Below, in pieces: positions 18,778 to 26,915 of a stretch of DNA of 60,323 nt. The stretch spans positions 50,677 to 110,999 of the forward strand of contig NZ_JH815195.1 of NCBI RefSeq assembly GCF_000296405.1. The letters are read 5' to 3'. Both the position numbers and the translations under genes were made by a program. Below the pieces are notes generated by a model. The model made no database searches, was not told where the DNA came from, and saw only the letters and a program-made list of their open reading frames with translations. How positions within the stretch are numbered: position 1 is the first letter of the stretch; each line of letters starts with the position of its first letter. This stretch comes from Corynebacterium otitidis ATCC 51513. GTDB taxonomy: Bacteria; Actinomycetota; Actinomycetes; Mycobacteriales; Mycobacteriaceae.

Positions 18778-19086
18778 TTAGGCGGCGGAGCCGCCGAAGA
18801 TGTCGATGGGATCGCTGCCGTCCCGGAGGGTCACGTAGGCGCGTTTGGTGTCCTTGCGGCGGCCCCAGCCGCCGGTGCGGGTGCGCTTGCGCTTGCCCTG
18901 CCGATTGACGGTGTTGACCGACGCGACCTTGACGCCGAAGATCTTCTCCACGGCGTCGCGGATCTGCGTCTTGTGAGCGTCCTTGGCCACGTAGAACGTG
19001 TAGGTGTTCTGCTCCATGAGGCCGTAGGACTTCTCGGAGACGACGGGCGCGACGATGATGTCGCGCGGGTTATCCGATCGGCTCAT
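18778..19086 (-). CDS. rplW: 50S ribosomal protein L23 (uL23)
   Basis: Tunnel-exit docking site for trigger factor and SRP. 102 residues, starting [20 protein letters not shown], with [20 protein letters not shown] and [20 protein letters not shown]. Its ATG directly abuts the rplD stop. Confidence 0.97.
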   Translation of the reverse strand: MSRSDNPRDIIVAPVVSEKSYGLMEQNTYTFYVAKDAHKTQIRDAVEKIFGVKVASVNTVNRQGKRKRTRTGGWGRRKDTKRAYVTLRDGSDPIDIFGGSAA

Positions 19087-19740
19087 TTACTTCTCCTCCT
19101 TAACGGCGCCGAGGGCGCGGTCGATGAAGGCCTCGAGCGCCGCCTTGGAGAACACCACGTCGTCGGACTTGATGACGTCGTAGGTGTTGAGCTGCGACGG
19201 CACGAGGATGTGCACGTCGGGCAGGTTGTTGGCGCTGCGCCGCGCGTTGAGGTCCTCGGCCTGGACGACGAGCAGCACGTTCTTGCGGCCGGTGAGGCGC
19301 TCGAGGAACGAGCGGGCCGCCTTGGTGGACGGCTTGGTGCCCGGCACGAGCTCCTCGACGACGTGGATCCGGTCGTTCGCGGCGCGGTTCGAGAGCGCCC
19401 CGTGCAGCGCGGCGCGCTTCATCTTCTTCGGGGTGCGCTGCGAGTAGTCGCGCGGCTTCGGGCCGTGGACGATCCCGCCGCCGGTGAACTGCGGCGCGCG
19501 GATCGAGCCCTGGCGGGCCCGGCCGGTGCCCTTCTGGCGGTACGGCTTCTTGCCGCCGCCGCGCACCTCGCCGCGGGTCTTGGTCGAGTGGGTGCCCTGG
19601 CGCGCCGCCGCGAGCTGCGCGACGACGACCTGGTGGGTCAGCTCGATGGAGGCCTCCCGCTCGAAGATCTCGGAGGGGAGCTCCACCTGGCCGTTGGTGT
19701 TGCCGTCCGCGGTGTGGACGTCAAGCTTCAGATTGGTCAT
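19087..19740 (-). CDS. rplD: 50S ribosomal protein L4 (uL4)
   Basis: Tunnel protein; in E. coli it regulates the S10 operon, but the control in corynebacteria is not known to me. 217 residues, starting [20 protein letters not shown]. The extended loop is [20 protein letters not shown] plus [16 protein letters not shown]. The start overlaps the rplC stop by 4 bases (ATGA). Confidence 0.97.
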   Translation of the reverse strand: MTNLKLDVHTADGNTNGQVELPSEIFEREASIELTHQVVVAQLAAARQGTHSTKTRGEVRGGGKKPYRQKGTGRARQGSIRAPQFTGGGIVHGPKPRDYSQRTPKKMKRAALHGALSNRAANDRIHVVEELVPGTKPSTKAARSFLERLTGRKNVLLVVQAEDLNARRSANNLPDVHILVPSQLNTYDVIKSDDVVFSKAALEAFIDRALGAVKEEK

Positions 19741-20393
19741 GCTCGTGCACCGCCCTTCACTGCGGTCTTAACGGTGACGATGCCGCCCTTCGCGCCGGGG
19801 ATGGCGCCCTTGATGAGGAGCAGGTTGGCATCGGAATCGATCTTCTGCACCTTGAGGTTCTGGGTGGTCACCTTGTCCTGGCCCATGCGGCCGGCCATGC
19901 GCTTGCCCTTGAGCACGCGGCCCGGGGTCGACGCCTGGCCGATGGAGCCCACGCGGCGGTGGGCGGCCTGGTTACCGTGAGCGGCACCCTGCCCGGCGAA
20001 CCCGTGGCGCTTCATGCCGCCGGCGTAGCCGTGGCCCTTGCTGGTGCCGGTCACGTCGACGAACTCGACACCGTCGAAGATGTCGACGGTGATGTGCTGG
20101 CCCAGCTCGTAGCCGGAGACGTCGTCGACGCGCAGCTCCGCGACGTGGCGCCGCGGGGTGACGCCGGCCTTCTTGAAGTGCCCGGCCTGCGGCTTGTTCA
20201 CCTTGCGCGGGTCGATCTCGCCGTAGGCGATCTGCACGGCGTTGTAGCCGTCCGTCTCCTCGGTGCGGATCTGGGTCACCACGCAGGGGCCCGCCTCGAT
20301 CACGGTCACCGGAACGACGCGGTTCTGGTCATCGAAGACCTGGGTCATGCCGAGCTTGGTGCCCAGAATGCCCTTCAGTTCGTTATCGCTCAT
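19737..20393 (-). CDS. rplC: 50S ribosomal protein L3 (uL3)
   Basis: Early-assembly large-subunit protein whose loop reaches the peptidyl-transferase centre. 218 residues, starting [20 protein letters not shown]. The signature is around [20 protein letters not shown] and [20 protein letters not shown]. It is 32 bases after rpsJ. Confidence 0.97.
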   Translation of the reverse strand: MSDNELKGILGTKLGMTQVFDDQNRVVPVTVIEAGPCVVTQIRTEETDGYNAVQIAYGEIDPRKVNKPQAGHFKKAGVTPRRHVAELRVDDVSGYELGQHITVDIFDGVEFVDVTGTSKGHGYAGGMKRHGFAGQGAAHGNQAAHRRVGSIGQASTPGRVLKGKRMAGRMGQDKVTTQNLKVQKIDSDANLLLIKGAIPGAKGGIVTVKTAVKGGARA

Positions 20394-20425
20394 GAGTTAT
20401 TCTCCGCCAAAGTCGTAGTCGTCGA

Positions 20426-20731
20426 TCACTGAATGTTGACATCGACGCTCGCCGGGAGGTCCATGCGCATGAGCGCATCGACCGTCTTCGGCGTCGGGTC
20501 GAGGATGTCGATGAGGCGCTTGTGGGTGCGCATCTCGAAGTGCTCGCGAGAGTCCTTGTACTTGTGGGGAGAACGAATAACGGCGTACACGTTCTTCTCG
20601 GTAGGCAGCGGCACAGGCCCGACAACACGGGCACCCGTGCGGGTGACCGTCTCGACGATCTTCCGCGCGGACGCGTCGATCGCCTCGTGGTCGTAGGCCT
20701 TAAGCCGAATGCGGATCTTCTGTCCCGCCAC
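20426..20731 (-). CDS. rpsJ: 30S ribosomal protein S10 (uS10)
   Basis: Ribosomal and NusE transcription-antitermination protein. 101 residues, starting [20 protein letters not shown] and ending [17 protein letters not shown]. First gene of the S10 operon, which then runs without a break to rpsQ. Its transcript start lies somewhere in the 750-base spacer upstream. Confidence 0.97.
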   Translation of the reverse strand: MAGQKIRIRLKAYDHEAIDASARKIVETVTRTGARVVGPVPLPTEKNVYAVIRSPHKYKDSREHFEMRTHKRLIDILDPTPKTVDALMRMDLPASVDVNIQ

Positions 20732-21403
20732 GCTTGTCCTCTTCCTCGCTCATGCCCACTTCCCTTCGGCCGTGGCCCGGGTCCTCAAGGCCCGCGCCCC
20801 GCCCGCCGGGAGCGGTGGGCTATTCGCTTTCGGTCTTCTCTATGCGCGTTGTTCCTGGATCAGGGGCCCGGGTACAACGCCAGTCATCGTTGCCGCCCGC
20901 CATCGAAGGGTGCAGTGGATCGGGCGCCGGCTCAAAAGAAAGCAGCGCCTTAGTTCCTACCGCCCCGCGCCTATCGACGGCCGGGCGCCAAGCCCCGTGG
21001 AAGCCGCGAGGACCGCGGCGCGACCGGTCGCTGCCGGCGGCGCGTGGCGGTCCCTTGTGCAAACACAAGGGGTGTACTGCCGCTGTTCTTTTGCCATGCC
21101 CCTTCTCCAGCCTTCGGTCTCGGGACTGCCGCTCCTTGGAGACGACCTACCCCGATCGCGAAGCCTTCGTTGGGGGACTGCGGCCCGCGGCTCTCGCCGC
21201 CAGCCTCGAAGCCACCATGCAAAGGTGTCATGTTCGCTTCACCAGCGACGCCTCGCGATTCCTACCTGGTGACCCGCGTTTGGGCACGCCAAGCAGCGAC
21301 ACGAGACGCCGTGTCAAAGCAACTTGGCTATTAAAGCACGTCACCGGCCCTCCCGCAAACCGGCGGCGCCCCCGCGTTCGGGGGCGGACACGCCGGGCCT
21401 TCC
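20732..21403. promoter_or_regulatory. Long S10-operon upstream spacer, no gene seen
   Basis: About 670 bases between rpsJ and the -10 box of the asp23 operon. It should hold the S10 promoter and leader. I see no reliable -10/-35 pair for rpsJ and no recognised structured RNA family. A perfect hairpin lies at 21052-21071. Short open frames here have no ribosome sites or family resemblance. Confidence 0.45.
21052..21071. repeat. Perfect inverted repeat in the S10 spacer
   Basis: CCCTTGTG and CACAAGGG are separated by 4 bases. It lies about 320 bases upstream of rpsJ, and could be a leader hairpin, a terminator of something read from the right, or an operator. It has less GC than the terminators nearby. 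Confidence 0.5.
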
Positions 21404-21409
21404 TATAAT
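21404..21409 (+). promoter_or_regulatory. Possible -10 box of the asp23 operon
   Basis: A perfect TATAAT lies about 90 bases before the first asp23 gene. No matching -35 is visible at 16-18 bases, so it may depend on an activator or be fortuitous. Confidence 0.45.
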
Positions 21410-21500
21410 CGGCCGCGTCAGCCCGGGCGGGCGCGCCCCGGCCACCTGGCCGGCCCGCGCCTTTCGCCCGCAGCCGCTGTAATAAGGAATGGAGCACACC

Positions 21501-21953
21501 GTGGCCGAGCAGAACGCGCCCCAGACCCCCGCCCCCGCCACGACCCCCGCGGACGAGCCCAACTCCGGGCTCGGCAACACGCTCATCGACGAGACCGTCG
21601 TCGCGAAGATCGCCGGGCTCGCCGCCCACGAGGTCACCGGCGTCTACCGGCTCGGCGGCGGCGCGGCCCGCGCCGTCGGCGCTCTCCGGGAGAGCCTCGG
21701 AGCCGCCGAAAACTACCACCAGGGCATCACCGTCGAGGTCGGCGAGCGCCAGGCCGCCGTCGACATCCTCATCGTCGCCGAGTACGGGGTCGCCATCCAC
21801 GAGATGGCCGAGGCCGTGCGCATCAACGCAGCGCGCGCCATCGAGCGCATGACCGGCCTCGAGGTCACCGAGGTCAACGTCACGGTTACCGACATCCACC
21901 TCCCCGACGAGGACGGGGGCGACGACGAGAGCCGCTCCAGCCGCGTCCGCTAA
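21501..21953 (+). CDS. Asp23/Gls24 family envelope stress protein (first copy)
   Basis: 150 residues. A linker of about 25 Pro/Ala-rich residues precedes the Asp23 (DUF322) domain, with TLIDETVVAKIAGLAAHEVT, GVYRLGGGAARAVGAL, and VDILIVAEYGVAIHEMAEAV, and ends TEVNVTVTDIHLPDED plus an acidic-basic tail. Such proteins form membrane-associated filaments anchored by AmaP-type proteins. I chose GTG at 21501 because GGAG lies 6 bases before it; an in-frame ATG at 21489 abuts its AAGGA too closely. Now separated from the rest of its operon by an IS110 element. Confidence 0.9.
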   Translation: MAEQNAPQTPAPATTPADEPNSGLGNTLIDETVVAKIAGLAAHEVTGVYRLGGGAARAVGALRESLGAAENYHQGITVEVGERQAAVDILIVAEYGVAIHEMAEAVRINAARAIERMTGLEVTEVNVTVTDIHLPDEDGGDDESRSSRVR

Positions 21954-22095
21954 TACCCCGTTACCGTGGTTCGCGTCCCGGCCAGCCCAGCTAGGCTCGG
22001 GACCGGTCGCTGGCCTCGGCATGCCTGTCCTGCCCTGTCTGCACAATGATCCGGGGGGTGTTGCCACCGAGGTACCAGGACGCGCTCGACGGCCA

Positions 22096-22104
22096 ATAGG
22101 GACA
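22096..22104 (+). repeat. Possible left core of the IS110 element
   Basis: ATAGGGACA, matching 23564-23572. IS110 elements recombine at a short core shared by donor and target, so this pair could mark the two ends. A 9-base match between flanks could also occur by chance. Confidence 0.5.
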
Positions 22105-22215
22105 TGACTCCCGACGAAGATTCGGTGAAGTCTCAACGTAACGTGGATGTCTGCCTGCCGCGTCATGACCAGCGATCTTTCCCCATATTCCGCTATCGCA
22201 CCCGAAGGGTGAACC

Positions 22216-23436
22216 ATGACCGCGGCCACCTCATTCAAGGTGATCATCGGCCTCGACGTCGGCAAAACAGGCCACCACGCGTGCGCCCTGTCCGCCGACG
22301 GCAGCCGCCGATACTTCGATAAACCCCTACCCCAAGACGAGAGCAAACTCCGAGACCTATTCACCAGCCTCCAAGCCCACGGGCCAGTGCTTCTCGTCGT
22401 CGACCAGCCCAACACCATCGGCGCTCTTCCCGTTGCCGTCGCCCGCGACTGCAGTGTTGCCGTCGCGTACCTTCCCGGCTTAGCGATGCGCAAAGCCGCC
22501 GCCCTGCACCCAGGCACGGCGAAAACCGACAAGCGCGACGCGTTCATCATCGCCGAGACCGCCCGCACCACCCCAGCCACTTTGAGAAAGGACGACCACA
22601 ACGACGAAGCGCTCTCTACCCTCAAAGCGCTCGCCGGGTTCGACGAGGACATCACCCGCGATTGTTCGCGCACCATCAACCGGCTACGCAGCGCCCTGCT
22701 CCAGATCCACCCAGCCTTAGAACGTGTCTTCGCGGGCGGGACGATCACCCGTAGTGCCGTTCTTGACCTGCTGGAACACTACGGCGGACCCACCAAGCTG
22801 CGGGCGGCAGGCAAGAGTCATGTCACCGCTTGGATCAACCGGCGCTGCCGAGGCGACCACACCGATCTCGTCGCGGCTATCTTCCACGCATTAGACCAAC
22901 AGACCGTCGTAGTGCCCGGAACCAGCGCCATCGAACGCACGATCCCGCTGCTCGCCTCCAACATCAAAATGTTCAAAAAACAGCGCGACCTGATCGCCGC
23001 CGAGGTCAACGAGGTGGTCGATGCCCTCCCTCTTTATGAAATCTTGACATCCATCCCCGGGGTGGGTGTGGGGATCGCTACCTCGATCCTGATGGCCGTA
23101 GGCGACTGCTCTGACTTCCCCGATGCGACACATCTAGCCTCCTATGCCGGCATCGCGCCCACGACTCGAAGATCGGGAACATCGATCAGAGGAGAGCACC
23201 CGTCCCGGGCCGGGAATAAGCGCTTGAAGAACGCGCTGTTTCGATCGGCCTGGATATCCACTAACTGCCACGAAGCCTCACGCGACTACTACCAGCGGAA
23301 ACGACGCGAGGGTAAACGCCACAACGCGGCGGTGATGTGCCTGGCACGTCGACGGTGCAACATGATCTACGCGATGCTGACCAGGAAAGAGTTCTTCCGA
23401 GACGAACCACGAACACCCATCCTGGCGGCCGCCTAG
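22216..23436 (+). CDS. IS110-family transposase (DEDD recombinase)
   Basis: 406 residues. The N-terminal RuvC-like DEDD domain has GLDVGKT (Asp14), VVDQPNTIGAL (Asp63) and TAKTDKRDAFIIAETA (Asp105, Asp108). A coiled region follows, then a helix-hairpin-helix-like LTSIPGVGVGIATSILMAVG (about 278-297), and the C-terminal Tnp domain with YAGIAPTTRRSGTSIRGEHP, where Ser320 or Ser323 is the likely catalytic serine. The second acidic residue is Asp where many members have Glu. GAAGGGTG precedes the ATG. Length is full and no frame break is seen, so it may be active. Confidence 0.95.
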   Translation: MTAATSFKVIIGLDVGKTGHHACALSADGSRRYFDKPLPQDESKLRDLFTSLQAHGPVLLVVDQPNTIGALPVAVARDCSVAVAYLPGLAMRKAAALHPGTAKTDKRDAFIIAETARTTPATLRKDDHNDEALSTLKALAGFDEDITRDCSRTINRLRSALLQIHPALERVFAGGTITRSAVLDLLEHYGGPTKLRAAGKSHVTAWINRRCRGDHTDLVAAIFHALDQQTVVVPGTSAIERTIPLLASNIKMFKKQRDLIAAEVNEVVDALPLYEILTSIPGVGVGIATSILMAVGDCSDFPDATHLASYAGIAPTTRRSGTSIRGEHPSRAGNKRLKNALFRSAWISTNCHEASRDYYQRKRREGKRHNAAVMCLARRRCNMIYAMLTRKEFFRDEPRTPILAAA

Positions 23437-23495
23437 CACAACAGACCTGGCACGACGCTTGCACACACAGCCATGCAGGCGCCGCGATCAAGTGC

Positions 23496-23539
23496 GCCCG
23501 GATCCGGGGCTACGCCCGGTAGCCCATCCGTAGCCGGGC
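23496..23539 (+). ncRNA. Structured right-end segment of the IS110 element
   Basis: Outer arms GCCCGG/CCGGGC enclose GGAT/ATCC and a perfect 7-base-pair stem (23507-23513 with 23519-23525, loop GCCCG). IS110 elements encode a bridge RNA in an end region that guides target choice. This is only a structural candidate; in the IS110 group the RNA is usually at the left end (here 22105-22215, where I see no equally clear fold). Confidence 0.35.
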
Positions 23540-23654
23540 GTCTGCTACAGCTTGACACCAGACATAGGGACACCCCCCCCCGCCGCCCCGGCCGCCTTTA
23601 CCGGGCGGGCGGGGACCGCCCTTCCCCACGTAGAGATCGGGAATTTCCAGCGAC

Positions 23655-23855
23655 ATGAAGAACCACACCGCACACGGCATCCTCATCGGCCTCGGCCTGG
23701 CGCTCGCAATCATCCTCGGTGGCGCCGCCGGCTTCCTCCTTGCCCTCGTGCTCGGCGGGATCGGCGCCGTCATCGGCGCGCACCTCGACGGGCGGATCAA
23801 CCTGCGCGCCGTCGTTGACTCCGCGCGCTCGAGCGGGCGCGGGGGCCGCGGGTGA
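23655..23855 (+). CDS. Small integral membrane protein, DUF2273-like
   Basis: 66 residues, starting MKNHTAHGILIGLGLALAII. It has two closely spaced hydrophobic segments (about 8-25 and 27-42) followed by a short basic tail ending SSGRGGRG. DUF2273 proteins of this size accompany asp23 and amaP genes in Gram-positives. No clear Shine-Dalgarno precedes the ATG; a TAGAGAT box at 23630-23636 could give a new promoter downstream of the insertion. Its stop overlaps the start of the next gene by 4 bases (GTGA). Confidence 0.8.
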   Translation: MKNHTAHGILIGLGLALAIILGGAAGFLLALVLGGIGAVIGAHLDGRINLRAVVDSARSSGRGGRG

Positions 23856-24652
23856 GCGCGCCCGACGATCCCGCCGGCCGCGTCAGGATCAGCCCTCGGG
23901 CGCTCACCCGCATCGTCGAGCGCGCCGCCGCGAGCGTGCCCGGCGTCACCGAGCACGGCGGCGGCCTCGACCGGGTGACCGGTAGGCGCTTCCCCCGCTT
24001 CGACGTGCGTGTCAACGACGCCTCCACCCGCGCCGACGTCGAGGCCCACATCGCGATCGTCTGGCCCGCGCCCGCGGTCGCCATCGCCCGCGCCGTCCAG
24101 GAGACCATCGCAGAATGGCTCGACGCGATGGCCGGCCTCGAGGCACGCGCCGTCGACGTCGAGGTCGGCTACGCCGAGCGCGCCCCGCGCCGCCTCACCG
24201 AGCGGGACGTCGCCGCCGCGAAGCGCCGCCCGCAGGTTGCGCCCGCCCACGCCCGCGCACTTCCCGTCTGGCGGCCCCGCTACGTCGCCCGCCACCCGCA
24301 CGCCGCGACCTGGGCGCCGCTTCGACCCGTGTCCCTCCGCGAGCCCGCCGCGCGTAGCCCGAGGATCGGCGCCCGAGCGGGGGCCAAGCCCCGCCGGGTC
24401 GCTGCACCCCTGCCCATCGTTGTGGCGAGGGCCGCGGCGCCCCGGCCGGTCCCCGTCGCGCGGGTCGCCGCGCCGGCCTCGGCTCGCGTCCTCCCGGTCC
24501 GAGCGCCCCGCACGGCGCCCGTGGTGCGGGTGACGGCGCCGACCGGATCGCCGTCGTCCCGCCCGGTGCGGGTCGTGACGCCGCCCGCACCATCCGTCAT
24601 CCGCGTCGCTGCCTCGCCGGCCCCAACTACGAGAGGAGACGGCTCTCGATGA
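23852..24652 (+). CDS. Asp23/Gls24 family protein with a long basic Pro/Val/Ala tail
   Basis: 266 residues. The Asp23 domain is about residues 1-115 (RISPRALTRIVERAAASVPG, RFDVRVNDASTRADVEAHIA, AGLEARAVDVEVGYAER). The rest is low-complexity, with loosely repeated units of the type PVxRVxAP from about residue 185 to 260 (for example RPVPVARVAAPASARVLPVR). The tail has many Arg and almost no acidic residues, so it may bind wall polymer, membrane lipid or nucleic acid; that is inference. GTG start overlaps the upstream stop and its own stop overlaps the next start (ATGA). Confidence 0.85.
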   Translation: MSAPDDPAGRVRISPRALTRIVERAAASVPGVTEHGGGLDRVTGRRFPRFDVRVNDASTRADVEAHIAIVWPAPAVAIARAVQETIAEWLDAMAGLEARAVDVEVGYAERAPRRLTERDVAAAKRRPQVAPAHARALPVWRPRYVARHPHAATWAPLRPVSLREPAARSPRIGARAGAKPRRVAAPLPIVVARAAAPRPVPVARVAAPASARVLPVRAPRTAPVVRVTAPTGSPSSRPVRVVTPPAPSVIRVAASPAPTTRGDGSR

Positions 24653-25362
24653 GCGATCCGAACACCACCGAGCCCCTCGAGCCCCGACCCTCCCCGGGGG
24701 TGCGCTGGTGGGCCCTGCTCCTCGGGCTGGCGGCGCTCGCCGGCGGCATCGCCGTCGCCATCGACGCCATCGCCGGCTGGCTCGACCGAGGCAGCTCGAT
24801 CATCGCGCCGGCGATCCGCGCGGTCGCCGGGGTGGGCTCGACCGCGCCGTGGCTTCTCGTGCTCATCGCCGCCGCGCTCGCCGCCCTCGGCGTGCTGCTA
24901 GGGATCTCGGCGCTGAAACCCCGACCGCGGCCGTGGCGGCGGCTCGGCAGCGACGCGCCCGGCTGGCTGCGCCCCGTCGACGTGGCCCGGCACAGCACCC
25001 ACCTCGCGAAGACCGTCCCCGGCGTCACCCAGGCGACGACGACGGTGCGGGGCCGCACCATCGTCTGCGAGACGCTCGTCGACCGCGACGGCGACGCTCT
25101 CGCCGAGGAGCTCCGCGACACCCTCAACCGGCGGCTCCTGCCGGCACTCGGCGGCGAGTACCGGCTGCAGGTGAGCGCCAGGCGCGCGCCGCTCGACGAC
25201 GCGGACGCCCGCGCGCAGGGCCAGCGCACCGCAGCCGACGTCACCGCCGCGATCCCCACGCGGCACGGCCACGACGAGGCCGACGAGCCCGGCGGCCCGG
25301 TCGTCGACCAGCCCCCCGGCGAGGACCGGGCCGAGAGCAGCAACGCCAAGGGAAGGAACTAA
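24649..25362 (+). CDS. DUF6286-like membrane protein of the Asp23 operon
   Basis: 237 residues. Two transmembrane segments at about 21-41 (ALLLGLAALAGGIAVAIDAI) and 68-88 (WLLVLIAAALAALGVLLGIS) flank a short outer loop. The following domain (VDVARHSTHLAKTVPGVTQA, TTTVRGRTIVCETLVDRDGD) resembles the soluble part of DUF6286 proteins, which pair with Asp23 genes. The C-terminus is polar and acidic. It overlaps the upstream gene by 4 bases and is followed 3 bases later by the amaP-like gene. Confidence 0.75.
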   Translation: MSDPNTTEPLEPRPSPGVRWWALLLGLAALAGGIAVAIDAIAGWLDRGSSIIAPAIRAVAGVGSTAPWLLVLIAAALAALGVLLGISALKPRPRPWRRLGSDAPGWLRPVDVARHSTHLAKTVPGVTQATTTVRGRTIVCETLVDRDGDALAEELRDTLNRRLLPALGGEYRLQVSARRAPLDDADARAQGQRTAADVTAAIPTRHGHDEADEPGGPVVDQPPGEDRAESSNAKGRN

Positions 25363-25365
25363 GCC

Positions 25366-25941
25366 GTGGGACACGTCATCGCCAGCATCGACCGGCTCCT
25401 CGTGGGTCTCGTCGGCCTCGCGCTGCTCGCCGCCGCCGCGGTTCTCGGGGGCCTCGCGGCAGGGCTCCCCGCAGCCGAGACCATCGCCGACGCGCTGTCC
25501 TCGGGCAGCCTGGAATCGACCGTCGCGGAGCCGTGGTTCCCCGCGGCGGCTCTGTTCGGCGGGATCGTCCTCGCCGCGCTCGGCGCGTGGCTCGCTGTCG
25601 CGAATCTCCGCCGGCGGGGCTTCAACATCGTCCGCTCCCGCGAGTCCGGGGACCTCGGGTCGGTGACGCTGTCGCTCAACCGGATCGCCGCAGCCGTCGC
25701 CTCGGTCCTCGAGGAGCGCGAGGGCGTCACCCGGGTCGCCACGCGCGTGGCGATGGACCGGCGGCGCCCGACGATGGAGTGGACCATCGACGCCGAGGCC
25801 GGCGTCCCCCTCCTCGAGCTCGCCGGCGACATCGACCAGGCCGAGGAGGACCTGCGCGTAGCGATCCCCGGCGTCGAGGTCGACAGCCGGTTTAGGGTCC
25901 GGCTCGCGCCGGTGCCCACCGAGTCCTCCCGCAACAAGTAA
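25366..25941 (+). CDS. amaP: Alkaline-shock membrane anchor protein, AmaP-like
   Basis: 191 residues. Two hydrophobic segments at about 12-33 and 61-80 (ALFGGIVLAALGAWLAVANL) place the long C-terminal domain (about 85-185) in the cytoplasm, with SLNRIAAAVASVLEEREGVT and IDQAEEDLRVAIPGVEVDSR. This is the AmaP layout, where the C-terminus tethers Asp23 filaments to the membrane. AAGGAA precedes the GTG start. Last gene of the operon. The gene symbol is by family resemblance. Confidence 0.75.
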   Translation: MGHVIASIDRLLVGLVGLALLAAAAVLGGLAAGLPAAETIADALSSGSLESTVAEPWFPAAALFGGIVLAALGAWLAVANLRRRGFNIVRSRESGDLGSVTLSLNRIAAAVASVLEEREGVTRVATRVAMDRRRPTMEWTIDAEAGVPLLELAGDIDQAEEDLRVAIPGVEVDSRFRVRLAPVPTESSRNK

Positions 25942-25963
25942 CAGCCCGGAGCGGGGCTCGGCG

Positions 25964-26725
25964 CTACCCCGCCTCGGGGAGGTCCACGGGGTGGACGGCG
26001 CGCGCGACGCCGAGGTAGCGCCGCCGTCCGCCGCCGTCGACGACGAGCACCGGCCCGCCCGCCTCGAGGGCCTCGATTCTTTGCCAGGTGATCCTCCGCC
26101 GCGCGGTCTCGCGGCGATGCGCGTCGACGACCGTCATGCGCCTGGCGACGAGCAGCCGGCGCCCGACCCCAGGCCCCGGTGACTCGTCGTGCGCACCCTC
26201 GGGGGCGGCGGGCGCCCCGTCCGTCCCGTCCTCGACGTCGACGAGGTAGCGCTCCTCCCCCAGCTTCTCGGGCGTCAACCCGCCGAGAGAGGCCCTGGGC
26301 AGCCGGGCCGCCACGGCGATCGCGCGGCACACGCCCAACCGGTGACGGATGCCCTCCTCGTCGTAGACCGCGACCGGCCAGCCGACGGCCACCGTCCCGA
26401 GGCGCCCGTAGCGCCACGCGGTGGCGCGCGCGGGGTCAGCCGCGGGCACCACCGTCACCGCTTTCGCGCGCCCGTCGATGGTGACGCGGGCGGCAGGCTG
26501 CTCGCAGTCGATCATCGCGACGCGCCCGAATCCGTCGGGGAGCTCCGCGGGGCGGGCGTCGGCGAGTTCATTCAGCCGCCTCACGAGGCGCTCGTCGTCC
26601 GTGCCCCAACCGAGGCCCTCGTTCGCGAGCATCGCGAACAACGTCGCGAGGCTGAGGTCCGGCTGGCCGCGCCACGCGCGGCGCACCGCCTCGAGCACCC
26701 CGTCGATGCGCTCCGGGTCCTGCAC
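25964..26725 (-). CDS. Unrecognised protein next to tuf
   Basis: 253 residues, starting VQDPERIDGVLEAVRRAWRG. The N-terminal about 50 residues (RGQPDLSLATLFAMLANEGL) look like a short helical domain. The remainder has alternating beta-type segments, with a strand repeat at LLVARRMTVVDAHRRE and ITWQRIEALEAGGPVLVVDG. No signal peptide, transmembrane helix or catalytic motif is visible. Start is GTG at 26725 with AAGGAAAGGA about 11 bases upstream. It is transcribed toward the amaP gene and follows the tuf terminator. It seems soluble and corynebacterial; I do not recognise a function. Confidence 0.75.
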   Translation of the reverse strand: MQDPERIDGVLEAVRRAWRGQPDLSLATLFAMLANEGLGWGTDDERLVRRLNELADARPAELPDGFGRVAMIDCEQPAARVTIDGRAKAVTVVPAADPARATAWRYGRLGTVAVGWPVAVYDEEGIRHRLGVCRAIAVAARLPRASLGGLTPEKLGEERYLVDVEDGTDGAPAAPEGAHDESPGPGVGRRLLVARRMTVVDAHRRETARRRITWQRIEALEAGGPVLVVDGGGRRRYLGVARAVHPVDLPEAG

Positions 26726-26820
26726 TCTTGCCCACGTCCTTTCCTTGTCCCGTCAGGCCACGCGCTTAGAACCCTCGACACAGTCCTGAGGTCGATGCTC
26801 GATCCGCGCGTTGCGACGAC

Positions 26821-26858
26821 AAAAAGGGCCCGCCCCAGCGCTTGGCTGGGGCGGGCCC
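26821..26858 (-). terminator. Intrinsic terminator of tuf
   Basis: A perfect 14-base-pair stem (26826-26839 with 26845-26858, loop GCTTG) is followed on the minus strand by TTTTTGTCG. This is the most classical rho-independent terminator in the window. It ends 58 bases past the tuf stop. Confidence 0.93.
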
Positions 26859-26915
26859 GGTGTCACCCTCCCGCGGCTGCCGGTTGTTCGGCTCTCCGGG
26901 GGTGGCTGCCTCTAC

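Larger units (their letters stand above)
22096..23572 (+). mobile_element. IS110-family insertion sequence
   Basis: One transposase gene with about 120 and 136 bases of flanking non-coding DNA, bounded by a shared 9-base word ATAGGGACA at 22096-22104 and 23564-23572. No terminal inverted repeats are seen, as expected for IS110. The right end carries TTGACA at 23552-23557, which could act as a -35 in the circular form. A run of nine C follows at 23573-23581. These ends are inferred from the shared word; a left end further out (toward 21960) is possible. Confidence 0.72.

Noticed and set aside
20732..21400. tmRNA, RNase P or 6S RNA in the S10 spacer
   Set aside because: No tRNA-like ends or recognisable core was found.
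21954..22095. A longer left end of the IS110 element
   Set aside because: Possible, but no matching right-end core was found; kept only as a caveat.
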